Source of the DNA: Citrus sinensis
Lineage: Eukaryota; Streptophyta; Magnoliopsida; Sapindales; Rutaceae
Length of the DNA: 64,000 nucleotides
Direction of reading: 5' to 3'
Assembly (NCBI RefSeq): GCF_022201045.2
Contig: NC_068562.1
Coordinates: forward strand, 5,624,001-5,688,000
Shown piece by piece: positions 12,701-24,259 of this stretch; the stretch's first letter is position 1; the number at the start of each line of letters is the position of its first letter. The notes beneath the pieces are model-generated. The model searched no databases, was not told where the DNA came from, and saw only the letters and a program-made list of their open reading frames with translations. The translations under genes and the position numbers were made by a program.

Positions 12701-13455
12701 AGGTGTCATGGTATGAATATTTGAACTTTTGTTTGGCCGCATGTCCTTTATGTGACTGAATTAGTCAAAGCCATACTCACAATCCAAAAGGACAAATAGG
12801 AAACGAAACTTAAGAATAATGTATGTTATAAGCATCAATATGAGCTTTGCTTATTTATAAAATAAAGAAACCATAACCTTAGCTTAGCCATCATTACATG
12901 CTTTTATTGTGAGCACAATCTCATGTCATTAAAAATCATAAATAAAGTTAGAAAATATATTCAGAATTTGATTTTTTTTTTTTTTTTGAAGAACTAAAAA
13001 AAGGCTGGAATCTAGATTTCGCAATTTTTATACTTTAATTGGATTAACAGGCCCAGCTAACCTATAGTTTCTAAAGTTGAAAAATTAAAAATTTGGGGCC
13101 AAATTGTCTAAAGTTTGAGAAGCTTCAAAGAGACAAAAGAATAAGCATATTTGATATTTGGTATCACCTATAGTTTCTAACATTGGAAGCTACTGTGAAC
13201 ACATCAGGGAATTTGGGCTGGAATGATATTTGGCGGCACTGCAGTCCAAACCTTGATACTAGCCATCATTACCATGCGGTGCGACTGGGATAGAGAGGTA
13301 CCTCCATTCCTTAAAAATCTTTTTGGAGTCGTCGTCTTTTAGTATCACAACTTGGGATGAATTAGCTTAGCCTTTAACTTTATGGTTTTTTTTTCTTTTT
13401 TTTGGTGAATCTTTAGGCGGAGAAAGCAGCCACGGCTTTAAGGAACATAAAATAA
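9797..13455 (+). CDS. DTX27: MATE transporter, DETOXIFICATION 27-like, intact copy 1
   Basis: Predicted exons are 9797-10111, 10316-10857, 11009-11095, 11517-11573, 12228-12466, 12592-12710, 13208-13297 and 13417-13455. All introns are GT-AG, phases agree throughout, and the result is 495 aa. The protein has two MatE repeats and about 12 membrane helices after a cytosolic N-terminus. It closely follows Arabidopsis DTX27 in the blocks [67 protein letters not shown] and [14 protein letters not shown] proteins of this clade are cation-coupled exporters of small organic compounds at the vacuole or plasma membrane; the substrate here is unknown. Residues 10-20 and 21-31 are an in-frame tandem repeat of [11 protein letters not shown], absent from the other copies. 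The exon 7-8 end is duplicated again downstream. Its neighbours are broken paralogues. Confidence 0.93.
9824..9889 (+). repeat. 33-bp in-frame tandem duplication in exon 1
   Basis: Units 9824-9856 and 9857-9889 differ at only one base by eye and each encodes [11 protein letters not shown]. The paralogue at 27479 has one unit ([11 protein letters not shown]), so the duplication is specific to this copy. It lengthens the cytosolic N-terminal tail and is outside the transport core. Confidence 0.9.
11110..11194. repeat. TA / TATG microsatellite in intron 3 of MATE gene 1
   Basis: Alternating TA runs pass into four to five ATGT repeats. A second simple tract, GAAA repeats, lies at about 11424-11450 in the same intron. 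Confidence 0.85.
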
Positions 13456-15460
13456 GAGAATCGATCCGGGCCAAGTTGGTTGGAAATGCTAGTAAACCTT
13501 TTTTTTTTGGGGTCCTTTATAAAAAATCAAGAAATGTTATAATTTTCCAAACAATTATTATTTGCTGAGCTTTGGGTGAAAAAGTTTCGATATTTTAAGG
13601 AAGCAGTTTCTGGGTATTGTATTGTGGTGATATTTATCGGGGCTATTTTGAAATTTGGAGAAGTGTGGAGTGAAATAAAGTTATTAAATTTTGCTATATC
13701 AGTTACTGTATAGAATGTAGCCCCCACCCATACATTTATATTTTTTATCGTGTATTTGTAATTTTTTTTTTTTGAAAGGGTGTATTTGTAATAGTTGGTA
13801 ACTAAAAGAACTTTATTATTTTTATTTTGCAATCTCAAAATAATTGACAATAAAAAAAATAGTAGATTCTCCTTAAATTTACAAAAAATTAATTCCTAGT
13901 TAAATATGATAAATTTGGGATTTATAATTTAGGGGTGGTCACGGATCGGATTTTACAGCTTGGACATCAATTTATATTTGATTCACGATTTTGCGGATTA
14001 TAAATTTTTAATCTAATTCAATCTACGAATTGGTGAAATTCAATCCATACGTTTGTGGGTTGGTTTTCGAGTTAAAATTTTTTAATTATGTCCTATCTAT
14101 GAACTAATTAAATACAAAAATTATTTTTCTACCGATCAAATTTAAAATTAAATAAGATTTAAATAAATTAATTGTTTAAATAAAGTTAGAAAATATATTC
14201 GTTAAAAAAATTTCATTTGTTTAAATCAGTACATGAAAATTAACTACTTAAGAAGTTATATATTTTTATTTTATATTATTACCGGATGATATACAATATG
14301 ATGTTAATGTAATTATATTTTAATTCATTTATTTATTAGTAAGTATAATACTAATAAGTATTATTACCTAACTATAAAAAATTATTACTTAATTTTTTAT
14401 TAAGTAAATTTTTTTTATTCTTTTTGCGGATTCACAGATTTTTTTGAATTTACAGAAGTAAATCTATATCCAATCCAACAACCCACATATTCGATTTTGA
14501 CGGATCGAATTTTTATAGATTATACGGATTGAGCGGATCGGATTGGATTTTGAACACTCTTAATTTATATGTAAAGATGTATGTTTGAATTATATGAAAG
14601 GACAAAATTAAAACTTAATACTTTTAGAAAAACTACTCTTTCAAAATCTATTCTAAGATGGCATAATTTTGTTAAACGTGATTTTAAAAAATTTATCAAA
14701 AACTAAAATTTATTTGTAGAATCTCAAAATATCCTGAACCTCACGACAAAATTCTACTGATATAAATAGCTTCACTATCTATCTAAATTTTAATTGTTGT
14801 AAAGTTGGCCTAATTTGTAATATTCCTATTGTATTTATGAATATAGCTGTAATTCCTTTTGAAACTAAAATAAGCACAATTCTTTAAAAGGATTCTTTTC
14901 ATTAATTTGAATTTTCAGTTAAGTTATGAACACAAGATTTATTTTTTATTGAAGATGTATAATTATTAAAAAATTTAATATTAATATACAAAAATAATTT
15001 GTAAAATTATATAGTATAAATTTGTAAAAAAAAATATTTGCTCCTCTATTTGAATTTAGTGACCATTCATTCTCATTTGATTTGGAGTAAATTAAACTAA
15101 CAAATTGTTCAAAAAAGGAAAATTGAGAAGGATTGATTTGTTAGGGATTTTAGGACATATTTTGTTTAAAGAAATATAGAGAAGAGAGGAGAGGAAAGGA
15201 GGGGAAAAAAAGAGAGGAGAAAAATGAACTTTTGTTGAACCGAACAATAAAAATGAGATTAATTGTCCTCTTTTTTTCACTCATTTTCAACCAGGAAACT
15301 ATCTTCAGACATCCCAACCTTCATCTTTACCAAAAAACCACCTTCTGCAGAGATCTGATATTGTTTTGGGTTGAATCAAGATCATACCAAAATACTTATA
15401 GTTACTTTTCGGTGATTATAAATCACAGTTTGGAGAATTAGTACAACAGAATATTGATAT
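13224..15460 (+). repeat. Tandem segmental duplication, unit 1
   Basis: This 2,237-bp segment runs from inside exon 7 of MATE gene 1 to the middle of an exon 3-like sequence. It is repeated head-to-tail at 15461-17728. The two units differ by a few percent by eye plus a small insertion. The junction at 15460/15461 falls in a TGATAT microhomology shared by exon 3 (ATTGATATTGAT) and exon 7 (ATGATATTTGG). Confidence 0.93.
13931..14560. mobile_element. hAT-like MITE inside duplication unit 1
   Basis: Ends are AGGGGTGGTC and, reversed, AGAGTGTTC. A direct TAATTT flanks both sides (13925-13930 and 14561-14566). The interior carries GGATCGGATT-type degenerate motifs near both ends and AT-rich filler, with no coding capacity. 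The same end type occurs at 22180, 32668 and 41724. It was present before the segmental duplication because both units carry it. Confidence 0.65.
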
Positions 15461-15692
15461 TGATATTTGGCGGCACTGCAGTCCAAACCTTGATACTAGC
15501 CATCATTACCATGCGGTGCGACTGGGATAGAGAGGTACCTCCATTCCTTAAAAATCTTTTTGGAGTCGTCGTCTTTTAGTATCACAACTTGGGATGAATT
15601 AGCTTAGCCTTTAACTTTATGGTTTTTTTTTCTTTTTTTTGGTGAATCTTTAGGCGGAGAAAGCAGCCACGGCTTTAAGGAACATAAAATAA
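15429..15692 (+). pseudogene. Chimeric MATE fragment: exon 3 start fused to exon 7 end, then exon 8
   Basis: Created by the tandem duplication. The segment begins at an exon 3 acceptor (15429), switches into exon 7 sequence at about 15461, uses the exon 7 donor after GAG at 15534, and is followed by an exon 8 copy (15654-15692). The exon 3 part has TAG where the functional gene has TGG of ENWYY, so it does not encode a working piece. It retains good splice signals and could be included in aberrant transcripts of the upstream gene. Confidence 0.85.
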
Positions 15693-17728
15693 GAGAATCG
15701 ATCCGGGCCAAGTTGGTTGGAAATGCTAGTAAACCTTTTTTTTTGGGGTCCTTTATAAAAAATCAAGAAATGTTATAATTTTCCAAACAATTATTATTTG
15801 CTGAGCTTTGGGTGAAAAAGTTTCGATATTTTAAGGAAGCAGTTTCTGGGTATTGTATTGTGGTGATATTTATCGGGGCTATTTTGAAATTTGGAAAAGT
15901 GTGGAGTGAAATAAAGTTATTAAATTTTGCTATATCAGTTACTGTATAGAATGTAGCCCCCACCCATACATTTATATTTTTTTATCGTGTATTTGTAATT
16001 TTTTTTTTTGAAAGGGTGTATTTGTAATAGTTGGTAACTAAAAGAACTTTATTATTTTTATTTTGCAATCTCAAAATAATTGACAATAAAAAAAAAGTAG
16101 ATTCTCCTTAAATTTACTAAAAATTAATTCCTAGTTAAATATGATAAATTTGGGATTTATAATTTAGGGGTGGTCATGGATCGAATTTTACAGATTGGAC
16201 ATCAATTTATATCTGATTCACGATTTTGCGGATTATAAGTTTTTAATCCAATTCAATCCACGAATTGATGAAATTCAATCCATACGTTTGTGGGTTGGTT
16301 TGCGAGTTAAAAATTTTTAATTATGTCATATCTATGAACTAATTAAATACAAAAATTATTTTTCTACCGATCAAATTTAAAATTAAATAATATTTAAATA
16401 AATTAATTGTTTAAATAAAATTAGAAAATACATTCAAATTTTTAAAATATAACACTAAAAAAAATTTCATTTGTTTAAATCAATACATGAAAATTAACTA
16501 CTTAAGAAGTTATATATTTTTTTTATATTATTACCGGATGATATATAATATGATGTTAATGTAATTATATTTTAATTCATTTATTTATTAGTAAGTATAA
16601 TACTAATAAGTATTATTACTTAACTATAAAAATTTATTACTTAATTTTTTATTAAGTAAAATTTTTTTATTCTTTTTGCGGATTCACAGATTTTTTTGAA
16701 TTTACAGAAGTAAATCTATATCCAATCCAATAACCCACAGATTCGATTTTGACGGATCGAATTTTTATAGATTATACGGATTGAGCGGATCGGATTGGAT
16801 TTTGAACACTCTTAATTTATATGTAAAGATGTATGTTTGAATTATATGAAAGAACAAAATTAAAACTTAATACTTTTAGAAAAACTACTCTTTCAAAATC
16901 TATTCTTTTTCAAAATCTATTCTAAGATGGCATAATTTTGTTAAACGTGATTTTAAAAAATTTATCAAAAACTAAAATTTATTTGTAGAATCTCAAAATA
17001 TCCTGAACCTCACGACAAAATTCTACTGATATAAATAGCTTCACTATCTATCTAAATTTTAATTGTTGTAAAGTTGGCCTAATTTGTAATATTCCTATTA
17101 TATTTATGAATATAGCTGTAATTCCTTTTGAAACTAAAGTACGAATAATTCTTTAAAAGGATTCTTTTCATTAATTTGAATTTTCAGTTAAGTTATGAAC
17201 ACAAGATATATTTTTTATTGAAGATGTATAATTATTAAAAAATTTAATATTAATATACAAAAATAATTTGTAAAATTATATAGTATAAATTTGTAAAAAA
17301 ATTATTTGCTCCTCTATTTGAATTTAGTGACAATTCATTCTCATTTTATTTGGAGTAAATTAAACTAACAAATTGTTCAAAAAAGGAAAATTGAGAAGGA
17401 TTGATTTGTTAGGGATTTTAGGACATATTTTGTTTAAAGAAATATAGAGAAGAGAGGAGAGGAAAGGAGGGGAAAAAAAGAGAGGAGAAAAATGAATTTT
17501 TGTCGAACCGAACAATAAAAATGAGATTAATTGTCCTCTTTTTTTCACTCATTTTCAACCAAGAAACTATCTTCAGACATCTCAACCTTCATCTTTACCA
17601 GAAAACCACCTTCTGCTGAGATCTGATATTGTTTTGGACTGAATCAAGATCATACCAAAATACTTATAGTTACTTTTCGGTGATTATAAATCACAGTTTG
17701 GAGAATTAGTACAACAGAATATTGATAT
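15461..17728 (+). repeat. Tandem segmental duplication, unit 2
   Basis: This 2,268-bp second copy of 13224-15460 differs from it by scattered substitutions, poly-T length changes, a roughly 20-bp insertion near 16436-16456 and a short direct duplication near 16897-16921. It runs without interruption into the original exon 3 remnant at 17697. Confidence 0.93.
16166..16812. mobile_element. hAT-like MITE inside duplication unit 2
   Basis: Second copy of the element at 13931-14560, carried along by the segmental duplication rather than independently inserted. Ends and the flanking TAATTT are the same. Confidence 0.65.
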
Positions 17729-18299
17729 TGATGACAAGAAATCTTCGCAATGCAAAGATTGCGGTGGACACTTTGTCTATATGTCATATCTCTTATATGT
17801 AATTATGTATACTCAATTAACAATAATATTGTATTTTTATAATTGTAGTTTTTGTATTATAATCATTCTATGATTTTATTGGTTAGGTTATTCTAATTTA
17901 AATTTCTGACTTAAACTTTTGACATAAATCTTAAGCCTTTGATTTTAAAAAAATCTAATAGTGAATTAATAACTATTTTAAATGTTACTTAAAATTTTAA
18001 TGCAAATCTTAAATTATTGATTTTAAGCATTTCAATCGTAGATATTAAAAATTAAAGTAACAAATATAAGTTAGAATAATACCACCCCGATTTAATACTT
18101 CACTCTTATTTTAATATTTTTGTTTTTAAAAATATATATATATAAGAACAAAGCAATGGTCTGCAATTTTGCAATAAATAATTAATTAATTCATGGCAAT
18201 GTTTTGGTTGATGTTGGTGCTGACATTGTTTGTCTGACTCATTTAATAGCTGGGTGTCGGTGGCATTTGCTGGTTCCTTTCCTTTTTTGGTGGAACCGG
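17697..18299 (+). pseudogene. MATE remnant: exon 3 and exon 4 only
   Basis: Exon 3-like sequence at 17697-17783 encodes a degraded LENWYYR...NLQN block with a stop at the Trp codon, and its donor GT is mutated (ATATGTCATA). An exon 4-like piece ends at 18299 (GGAACCGGGTAAG). No exon 1, 2 or 5-8 is attached. The sequence from about 18330 onward switches to homology with the 5' flank of MATE gene 1, so this is a truncated unit joined to the start of the next unit. Confidence 0.85.
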
Positions 18300-18709
18300 G
18301 TAAGACCAGTCATTTCCCTGGATCCGCATGGCATTGGGGACCTAAACAGTCACAATCACGTGTTTCCTTCCTGTCTCATTTGGCATTGGCAATGTAAACT
18401 ACCCAATTTAAGTGAGAAAAAGCAGGCCGGTGGCCCTTCTTTGTACCTGCTTGTTTCTTTTCACATTACCTTTTCTTAATTTGTTTACCTGGTAATGAAA
18501 GTGTTAATTTGTTTTTTCTGGTATTAAAGGGAAAACTTTGTGCCGACGTAAATCTGCAAATATGCGTTTACATGCAATGACCCTTTTCCTAATGTCTGCC
18601 CACTAGCAAAACTTTGTGCCTTTTCTTTTTTTTCCCCCTCATTAAGGTGGTATATTTCTAATTAGAAAAGGATAGAAAAAATCCCTCAAATCTTGGTATT
18701 AATTTACTA

Positions 18710-18847
18710 GAGAAAATTATAGTGTAATAGTAGTACCGTATCACCCTTACACCCAATCGTTAGATCTCAATAAATTTATCTATTCAAATTGATCCAACGA
18801 TTAGATGCAACAGTGATACGGTACCACTGTTACACCGTAATCGAATC
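18710..18847. mobile_element. 138-bp MITE with 11-bp target-site duplication
   Basis: The arms are inverted repeats: left TAGTAGTACCGTATCAC, right reversed CAGTGGTACCGTATCAC, with matching GTGTAA outside them and further AACGATTAGA/CAATCGTTAGAT homology inside. TTAATTTACTA flanks it at 18699-18709 and 18848-18858. A related, more degraded sequence lies near 5238-5345. Confidence 0.8.
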
Positions 18848-20545
18848 TTAATTTACTACCATAAAGAAGTATTATTGAATAGGTCCCAACCAAGGTACTG
18901 TTGTTAAGTGGGATTTGAAAACGACTTGCCTTAATTGGTATTAATTTACTACGATACGTCTACCAACCGAGCTTTTGTTGTTTAGTGTTGAAAACGGCTT
19001 GTATTCGCTATTTATGAACCAAATACAATGAAGCATGCAACAATCGATAGATTAGTTGTACATCCAATTTTCACATTTTTTTTCTTTTTCTCGAGATTCA
19101 TTAAATGCAAAATTTGATTAAAGAATTTAATATAATTTCAAGTGAATAAGATGGGTTTCACAGAATTGAACCAATTTGATATCTTTTCTAATAATTACGT
19201 TGAACCAACTTGACTTCTTTTCTAATAATTACGATTTGTTTACGTCTCAATCGTACATCTCACAACAAGAATATATAAGTTGGATTCGAAACTCATGCAA
19301 GTGAAGGAGCTGATTTTTTTATCCTAAGATGAATTTATAGTTGTAGAGAATTTTACAGTGTTGACTGATACTAGAGTCAGCTTGGTTACCTGCAAAAGTC
19401 ACTCCAACATCCAAAATAGTAATTGTCAAGGCTAAAGAATAAGAAAGAAGAAGAAGAAATTAAGAGAAGATGCTTGAAGTAGATAATGTTTTTACAAAGG
19501 CCGAAGACCTTTGCTCTTTTAAAGATTGGCCTCTATTTATAAATGATAGATGATGTGGGAGTATGGTTTTGCCTTGAATCTATTCCCAAGGATAGGTGTC
19601 ACCTATTATTACTTTACACGTGGACACATATTTGACTATGAGAAAATATACATATTTATTGCATATGTGTTTATTTCTTTATTCTTATGACTTTGGACGT
19701 ACTTTCTTTAAAATATGAATTTCAGAACCAATATAAGTCTGGTTCCTTCTCTCGTAATTTTCTTTTTAAATTCCGAAGAAATTTTATTTTAAATATTATT
19801 TCCCCCGAAATGTTTTTTTTTTTTAAAAAGAGTGGATACCTGGTGCAATGTGTTGCCTTCAAATATGACACTTATAGTCTAGAACCATGTTGAACTTAGC
19901 CCTTTCTTCTATTCTTATTTTCCTTTGTAATTTACTTAAGAGGTCGACTCAAAATGTCTTCTTATTTGAGATGATCATTCTTGAGTTAATGAAAGGAACA
20001 CGTGGCGAGACGTGGTTCCTTAGGGAATTGGATGCCTATAGTAAGTGATATCAAGATTAAGTGTAGTATTGTTATTATAGGAACTAAGAAAGTCAAATTA
20101 ATTAGCCTGCAGTATAGCCATATTATCGAAAAGTATAGTGTTGGACATCTTAAAATTTTTCCTTAAAATTTAATATCAAATATATGACATTTATCAAATG
20201 GATGATGTGATAATATAATTATTTCACTTAAAACTTATAAAAAATTATTAATCAATATTTAATGAATTACTTTACATGTCACATTGCTTAAGAGTAATTT
20301 TTTCTTGTTCCTTGGATCATGAATCAACTTATTTTACTGAGCTCATGGAGATAAATTTGGTGGCGACGTTAACCTATATATATCGACGAGAAAGAATTCC
20401 TTTTTTTTTTCCGGCGTTAATTGAAAAATAAATGGAAAAACACGCAACACAGTATGATTTTATTGTTGCTGCGGTCACGGTATGTAATCCTTGTGGGCAA
20501 AAATCATCTTTTTTTTTTTTTTAATACCACTCTATTTCAACGTTA

Positions 20546-20551
20546 CACGTG
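20546..20551 (+). promoter_or_regulatory. G-box (CACGTG) in the promoter block of MATE pseudogene 3
   Basis: Part of a conserved promoter block shared with 27239 and 9463. The block reads TTACACGTGACCC here, TTACACGTGGCTC at the intact gene 2, and TTACATGTGGCTC at the intact gene 1. TATATAAAT at 20615-20623 is the probable TATA box. Confidence 0.55.
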
Positions 20552-21280
20552 ACCCAATACCTTTGCTTCAATAGTTTGTAACTGGTCGCACAAAATCATT
20601 GCACCAGCTGCTGCTATATAAATATATAAGTCATCCGACACGCTCAAGGATGGCGCCAATTCTCTCTCCCTCGGTCCGGTGGAAATCTCCGTAGAAATCT
20701 AATAGAAAGACTACCAAACGTGCCTGGTAACGATGCGTTAGAAGAAACAAACGTTCCTTAGCTAGAAGATTTAGCTTCGACGGTCCCATCACAAGATGAT
20801 TCAGATCAAAGTCTTACAAGAAAGTTTTGGACTGAATCCAAAAAGCTGTGGCACATAGTTGGTCCAACAATCTTTAACCGCGTTGCCTCTTACTCTTTGT
20901 TTGTCATCACTCAAGCATTTGCTGGTCATTTGGGAGATCTTGAGCTTGCTGCCATCTCCATTGCCAATAATGTTGTCGTTGCTTTGAACTACGGCCTCTT
21001 GGTAATTCTATTCCTTTCTGTCAATAGAAGTTTCGTTATTAGCTTAATTAATTGGTAAGAGAGGAACTTAAAATGGTGGAAAGTTTCCGCTTCCAAGAAA
21101 ATCAATCTGGATAGTATTAAAAATTAGGTCATTCTTATTTGGTCAGTTTCTTACAACTGTTTAACTCTGAGTGGGCAAGCTTTTGGAGCCAAAAGTTATT
21201 ACATGTTGGGTGTTTACATGCAACGTTCATGGATTGTGCTTTTCATATGCTGTGTTCTGCTTCTACCTCTATATCTATAG

Positions 21281-21390
21281 GAAAATGCTTGGTAAAGAGA
21301 AGCACGAGAAAAAGATGAGAGAAATAAAGTAGAAAAGGGTAGAGAGAGAATGAGTAGGTAGAGAGAGAAGATAAAATTCTCTCGTGCTTT
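21281..21390. mobile_element. Small MITE inserted in exon 2 of MATE pseudogene 3
   Basis: A purine-rich insertion of about 110 bp interrupts the codons for LYxFASPVL. It begins GAAAATGCTTGGTAAAGAGA and contains GAAGCACGAG, inverted at the far end as CTCGTGCTTT. Its left end matches the ends of the 309-bp foldback element at 43768-44076, so both belong to one family. Confidence 0.75.
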
Positions 21391-22179
21391 ATGCCTCTCC
21401 AGTATTGAAGCTATTGGGCCAGCCCGATGACGTGGCAGAGCTGTTTGGGATGGTTTCTACATGGCTGATACCGCTTCATTTCAGCTTTGCTTTTCAGTTT
21501 CCTCTGCAGACATTCTTGCAAAGCCAGCTTAAGACTAAGGTGATTGCATGGGTTTCTTTGGCGTCTCTGTTGGTGCATATTTTTGTGATGCAGCTTGGTT
21601 TGATTAGAACAGCCGTTACTTCGAATTTTTCTTGGTGGGTTTTGGTTTTTGGGATGTTTGGATACGTTGCTTCTGGTAGGTGTCCTCTGACATGGACTGG
21701 TTTTTCCATGGAAGCGTTTTCTGGTCCCTGCGAGTTTGTAAAACTCTCTGTTGCTTCTGGTGTCATGCTCTGGTAGGCTTTCTTGCTGGAGGTAAGACCA
21801 CTCATTTCCCTGGACTCCTTTTCTTTTCAGCAACCTATGCCCTAATGCAACACCTCACTTGTTTCCTAGCATGTTCGGTTCGAATCTCTATGTATTGACT
21901 AATTTATTCACTTATTAATTTTCTTCGTGTCCATAACGGTTCTCCATCTTGAGAAATTCCTAATATATGTCGGCTGAAAGTTGGTCTTTAAATCTTTCAT
22001 GATCATAGAAGATATTCTTCGATTAGTGTATTGAATTTATTTCTATTCAACCTTTGTCTTTAGAAAGAAAATGGATGGAGTAGAAGAAGAAGCATTCCCT
22101 TGAATTTCATGATCTAAAACCAGATAATAAGTTATAATAAAGTCTAAAATCATCCGATCATAAAACACTTCTTAATTTT

Positions 22180-22657
22180 AGGGTGGTTATCGGTCGGGTT
22201 GATATACAACCCAACCCAACCCACAAATAAAATGGGTTGAAAAAATTCAATTCCACCCAATCCATTACATATTTCATCCCAATCCAACTGCGGGTTAGAT
22301 TAATTGGATTGGATTTTTGAAAAAACTCATTTTTATAATGTAATTTAATATTGAATAAAAATAAATAAATAAATTGAAAAAATTAAAAAAACACAATATT
22401 AAAATTCTTACAATAAATCCAACATTTCAAAATTTAACAATTAAATTATTAGTACATAATTAATGAAAAAAAAGTTTATAAATTTAAAATCTTGTTTAAT
22501 GTAAAACGCTATATATATATACACGAGTTGACAGATGAATTTAACAACCCAAACCCAACCCAACTCAATTCGTATATTTTATCAATCCAACTCAAACCGT
22601 AAAAATTTATACGGATTGGGTCGGTTTCACGGGTTGGGCAGGTTGGTGTCCACCCCT
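22180..22657. mobile_element. hAT-like MITE in MATE pseudogene 3
   Basis: Ends are AGGGTGGTTATCGG and, reversed, AGGGGTGGACACC. The subterminal regions are rich in CAACCCAACCC and its complement GGGTTGGG, the degenerate motif typical of this end type. The flanks are T-rich (TTAATTTT and TTCTTCTT) and only weakly support an 8-bp target-site duplication. No coding capacity. Confidence 0.65.
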
Positions 22658-24259
22658 TTCTTCTTTTTTATTGTCTTAGTTTCTCCGTCCAGAAAATATA
22701 TCAAACATCGGAGAAGTGGAAATCTATGTGAAGGGAAAGAAATGTTAAAACTTAATAGCGAAAACTTGGTCAAAACAGTGGAAAGAAAAAATATGTTTTT
22801 TATTACCTATTAAGAGAAAGTAAAATGAATAAATCTCAATTTTTCAATGTCTCCCCAGCCATGCTTTGTTTGAAGAACACTTGGACCCCGCAGTCACTGT
22901 AGAAGTTTTTAACTCGAAGAGTTCAGGTTAGTGGCTGAAGTTCCACCGTGAATATATAATTGAAAAATACATGCAACCTGTAGCCGTGCTTTGTAGTAGA
23001 ACTAATTTTCTACTGCTTCTCTACTTCTATTATTCCACATATAGATCGAATAAGAGATGTGTGCAAGCAAGTTGCATAAAAGGTCTCTGCATGCTTTAAT
23101 ATTCATCAGTATGTCCTCATGGAGTGGTTTGGTTTAGAACTTAAAAAGAAAAGCACAGATGTCCCACCTGATAATTATCTAAAACGTTCATTCAAGTAAA
23201 TAATACGCTTGTGATATAGCTTTGCATGTATTTGAGACAGAGATATATTAATGCTTGTAATGATATGTATCCTGCCTCCTGGGTGAGGGTTTCAAATGAG
23301 CTTGGAGCCGGTAACGGGAAAGGAGCCAGATTTGCTACAATAGTATCGGTGGTGACATCAATCGCAATTGGTCTCTTCTTCTTTATACTGGTATTGATTT
23401 TCCACAATGAGCTTGCGTTGGCATTCTCTTCGAGCGAAGCTGTCTTGCAGGTTGTGAAAAAATGTCGATCCTCTTACCATTTACCATTCTGCTCAACAGT
23501 GTTCAACCAGTTCTCTCAGGTAATTTGTTATAGCTAATAATTTAATTTGATTTGGTTTCCCTTTTTTTGTGTGTCAACATTACTCATTATATTTGCTAAA
23601 TCCATGGTTTTCGTATGTCAATTTATTCTTAAAGGGCTGGCTGTGGGATCCGGATGGCAATCGGTTGTGGCATATGTAAACTTAGGGTGCTACTATATCA
23701 TTGGAGTTCCCCTTGGATTTATGATGGGTCGGGTCTTCCATCAAGGTGTCGAGGTTATGGATACTTGAACATTTTGCTTGGCTGCATGCTCTTTACGTGA
23801 CTGAATACCTCAAAGGCATAGTCCCAATCCAAAAAAGACATGTAGAAAACCAAACTATAGAACCATATATATTAAAAGCATCATTTTGAACTTGGCCATC
23901 ATTACATGCTTGTATTGTATGAGCACAATCTGGTGTCATTAGAATTCATAAATAATTAAAGTAAGAAATATATTCAGAATTTGATTTTTTTTTAGAGGAA
24001 CTTAAAAAGGTTGGGATCCAGGTTTAACAAATTTTGTACTTTAATTGGATGTGACAAGCCCACCCCATCGTAAATTTAGTTTTTGAGAAGCAAGAATTAA
24101 AAACGTATACCCCTTCTAAGCGAGATGGTTTATTTTATTTGTTATTGCTAACTTTAAATGTGATCAGACAAAGAATATGCATATTTGGTACTTACTAGTA
24201 ATTTCTGACTTTGGAAACGAATGTGGACACCTTAGGGAATTTGGGCTGGAATGATATTT

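Larger units (their letters stand above)
18300..20614. other. Upstream flank of MATE pseudogene 3; MITE plus possible LTR-type repeat remnant
   Basis: The first 400 bases are homologous to 8290-8690, the flank of MATE gene 1. A small MITE lies at 18710-18847. About 19340-20060 contains a TATA-bearing stretch (CTATTTATAAATGA near 19531) in a block that looks like an old LTR-type repeat; family and ends are not certain. No host gene was recognised. The open frame at 19687-19893 is low-complexity and not called. Confidence 0.4.

Noticed and set aside
19340-20060. Possible complete solo LTR
   Set aside because: A TATA-like stretch and repeat-like texture are present, but paired TG/CA ends and a target-site duplication could not be established, so it is only mentioned within the intergenic entry.
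21411-21833. 140-codon minus-strand open frame over MATE pseudogene 3
   Set aside because: Antisense shadow of exon 2. The same kind of shadow occurs over exon 2 of every MATE copy (for example 28237-28584).
21860-21900. tRNA-like B-box GGTTCGAATCTC
   Set aside because: No cloverleaf can be drawn from the surrounding sequence and there is no A-box at the right distance.
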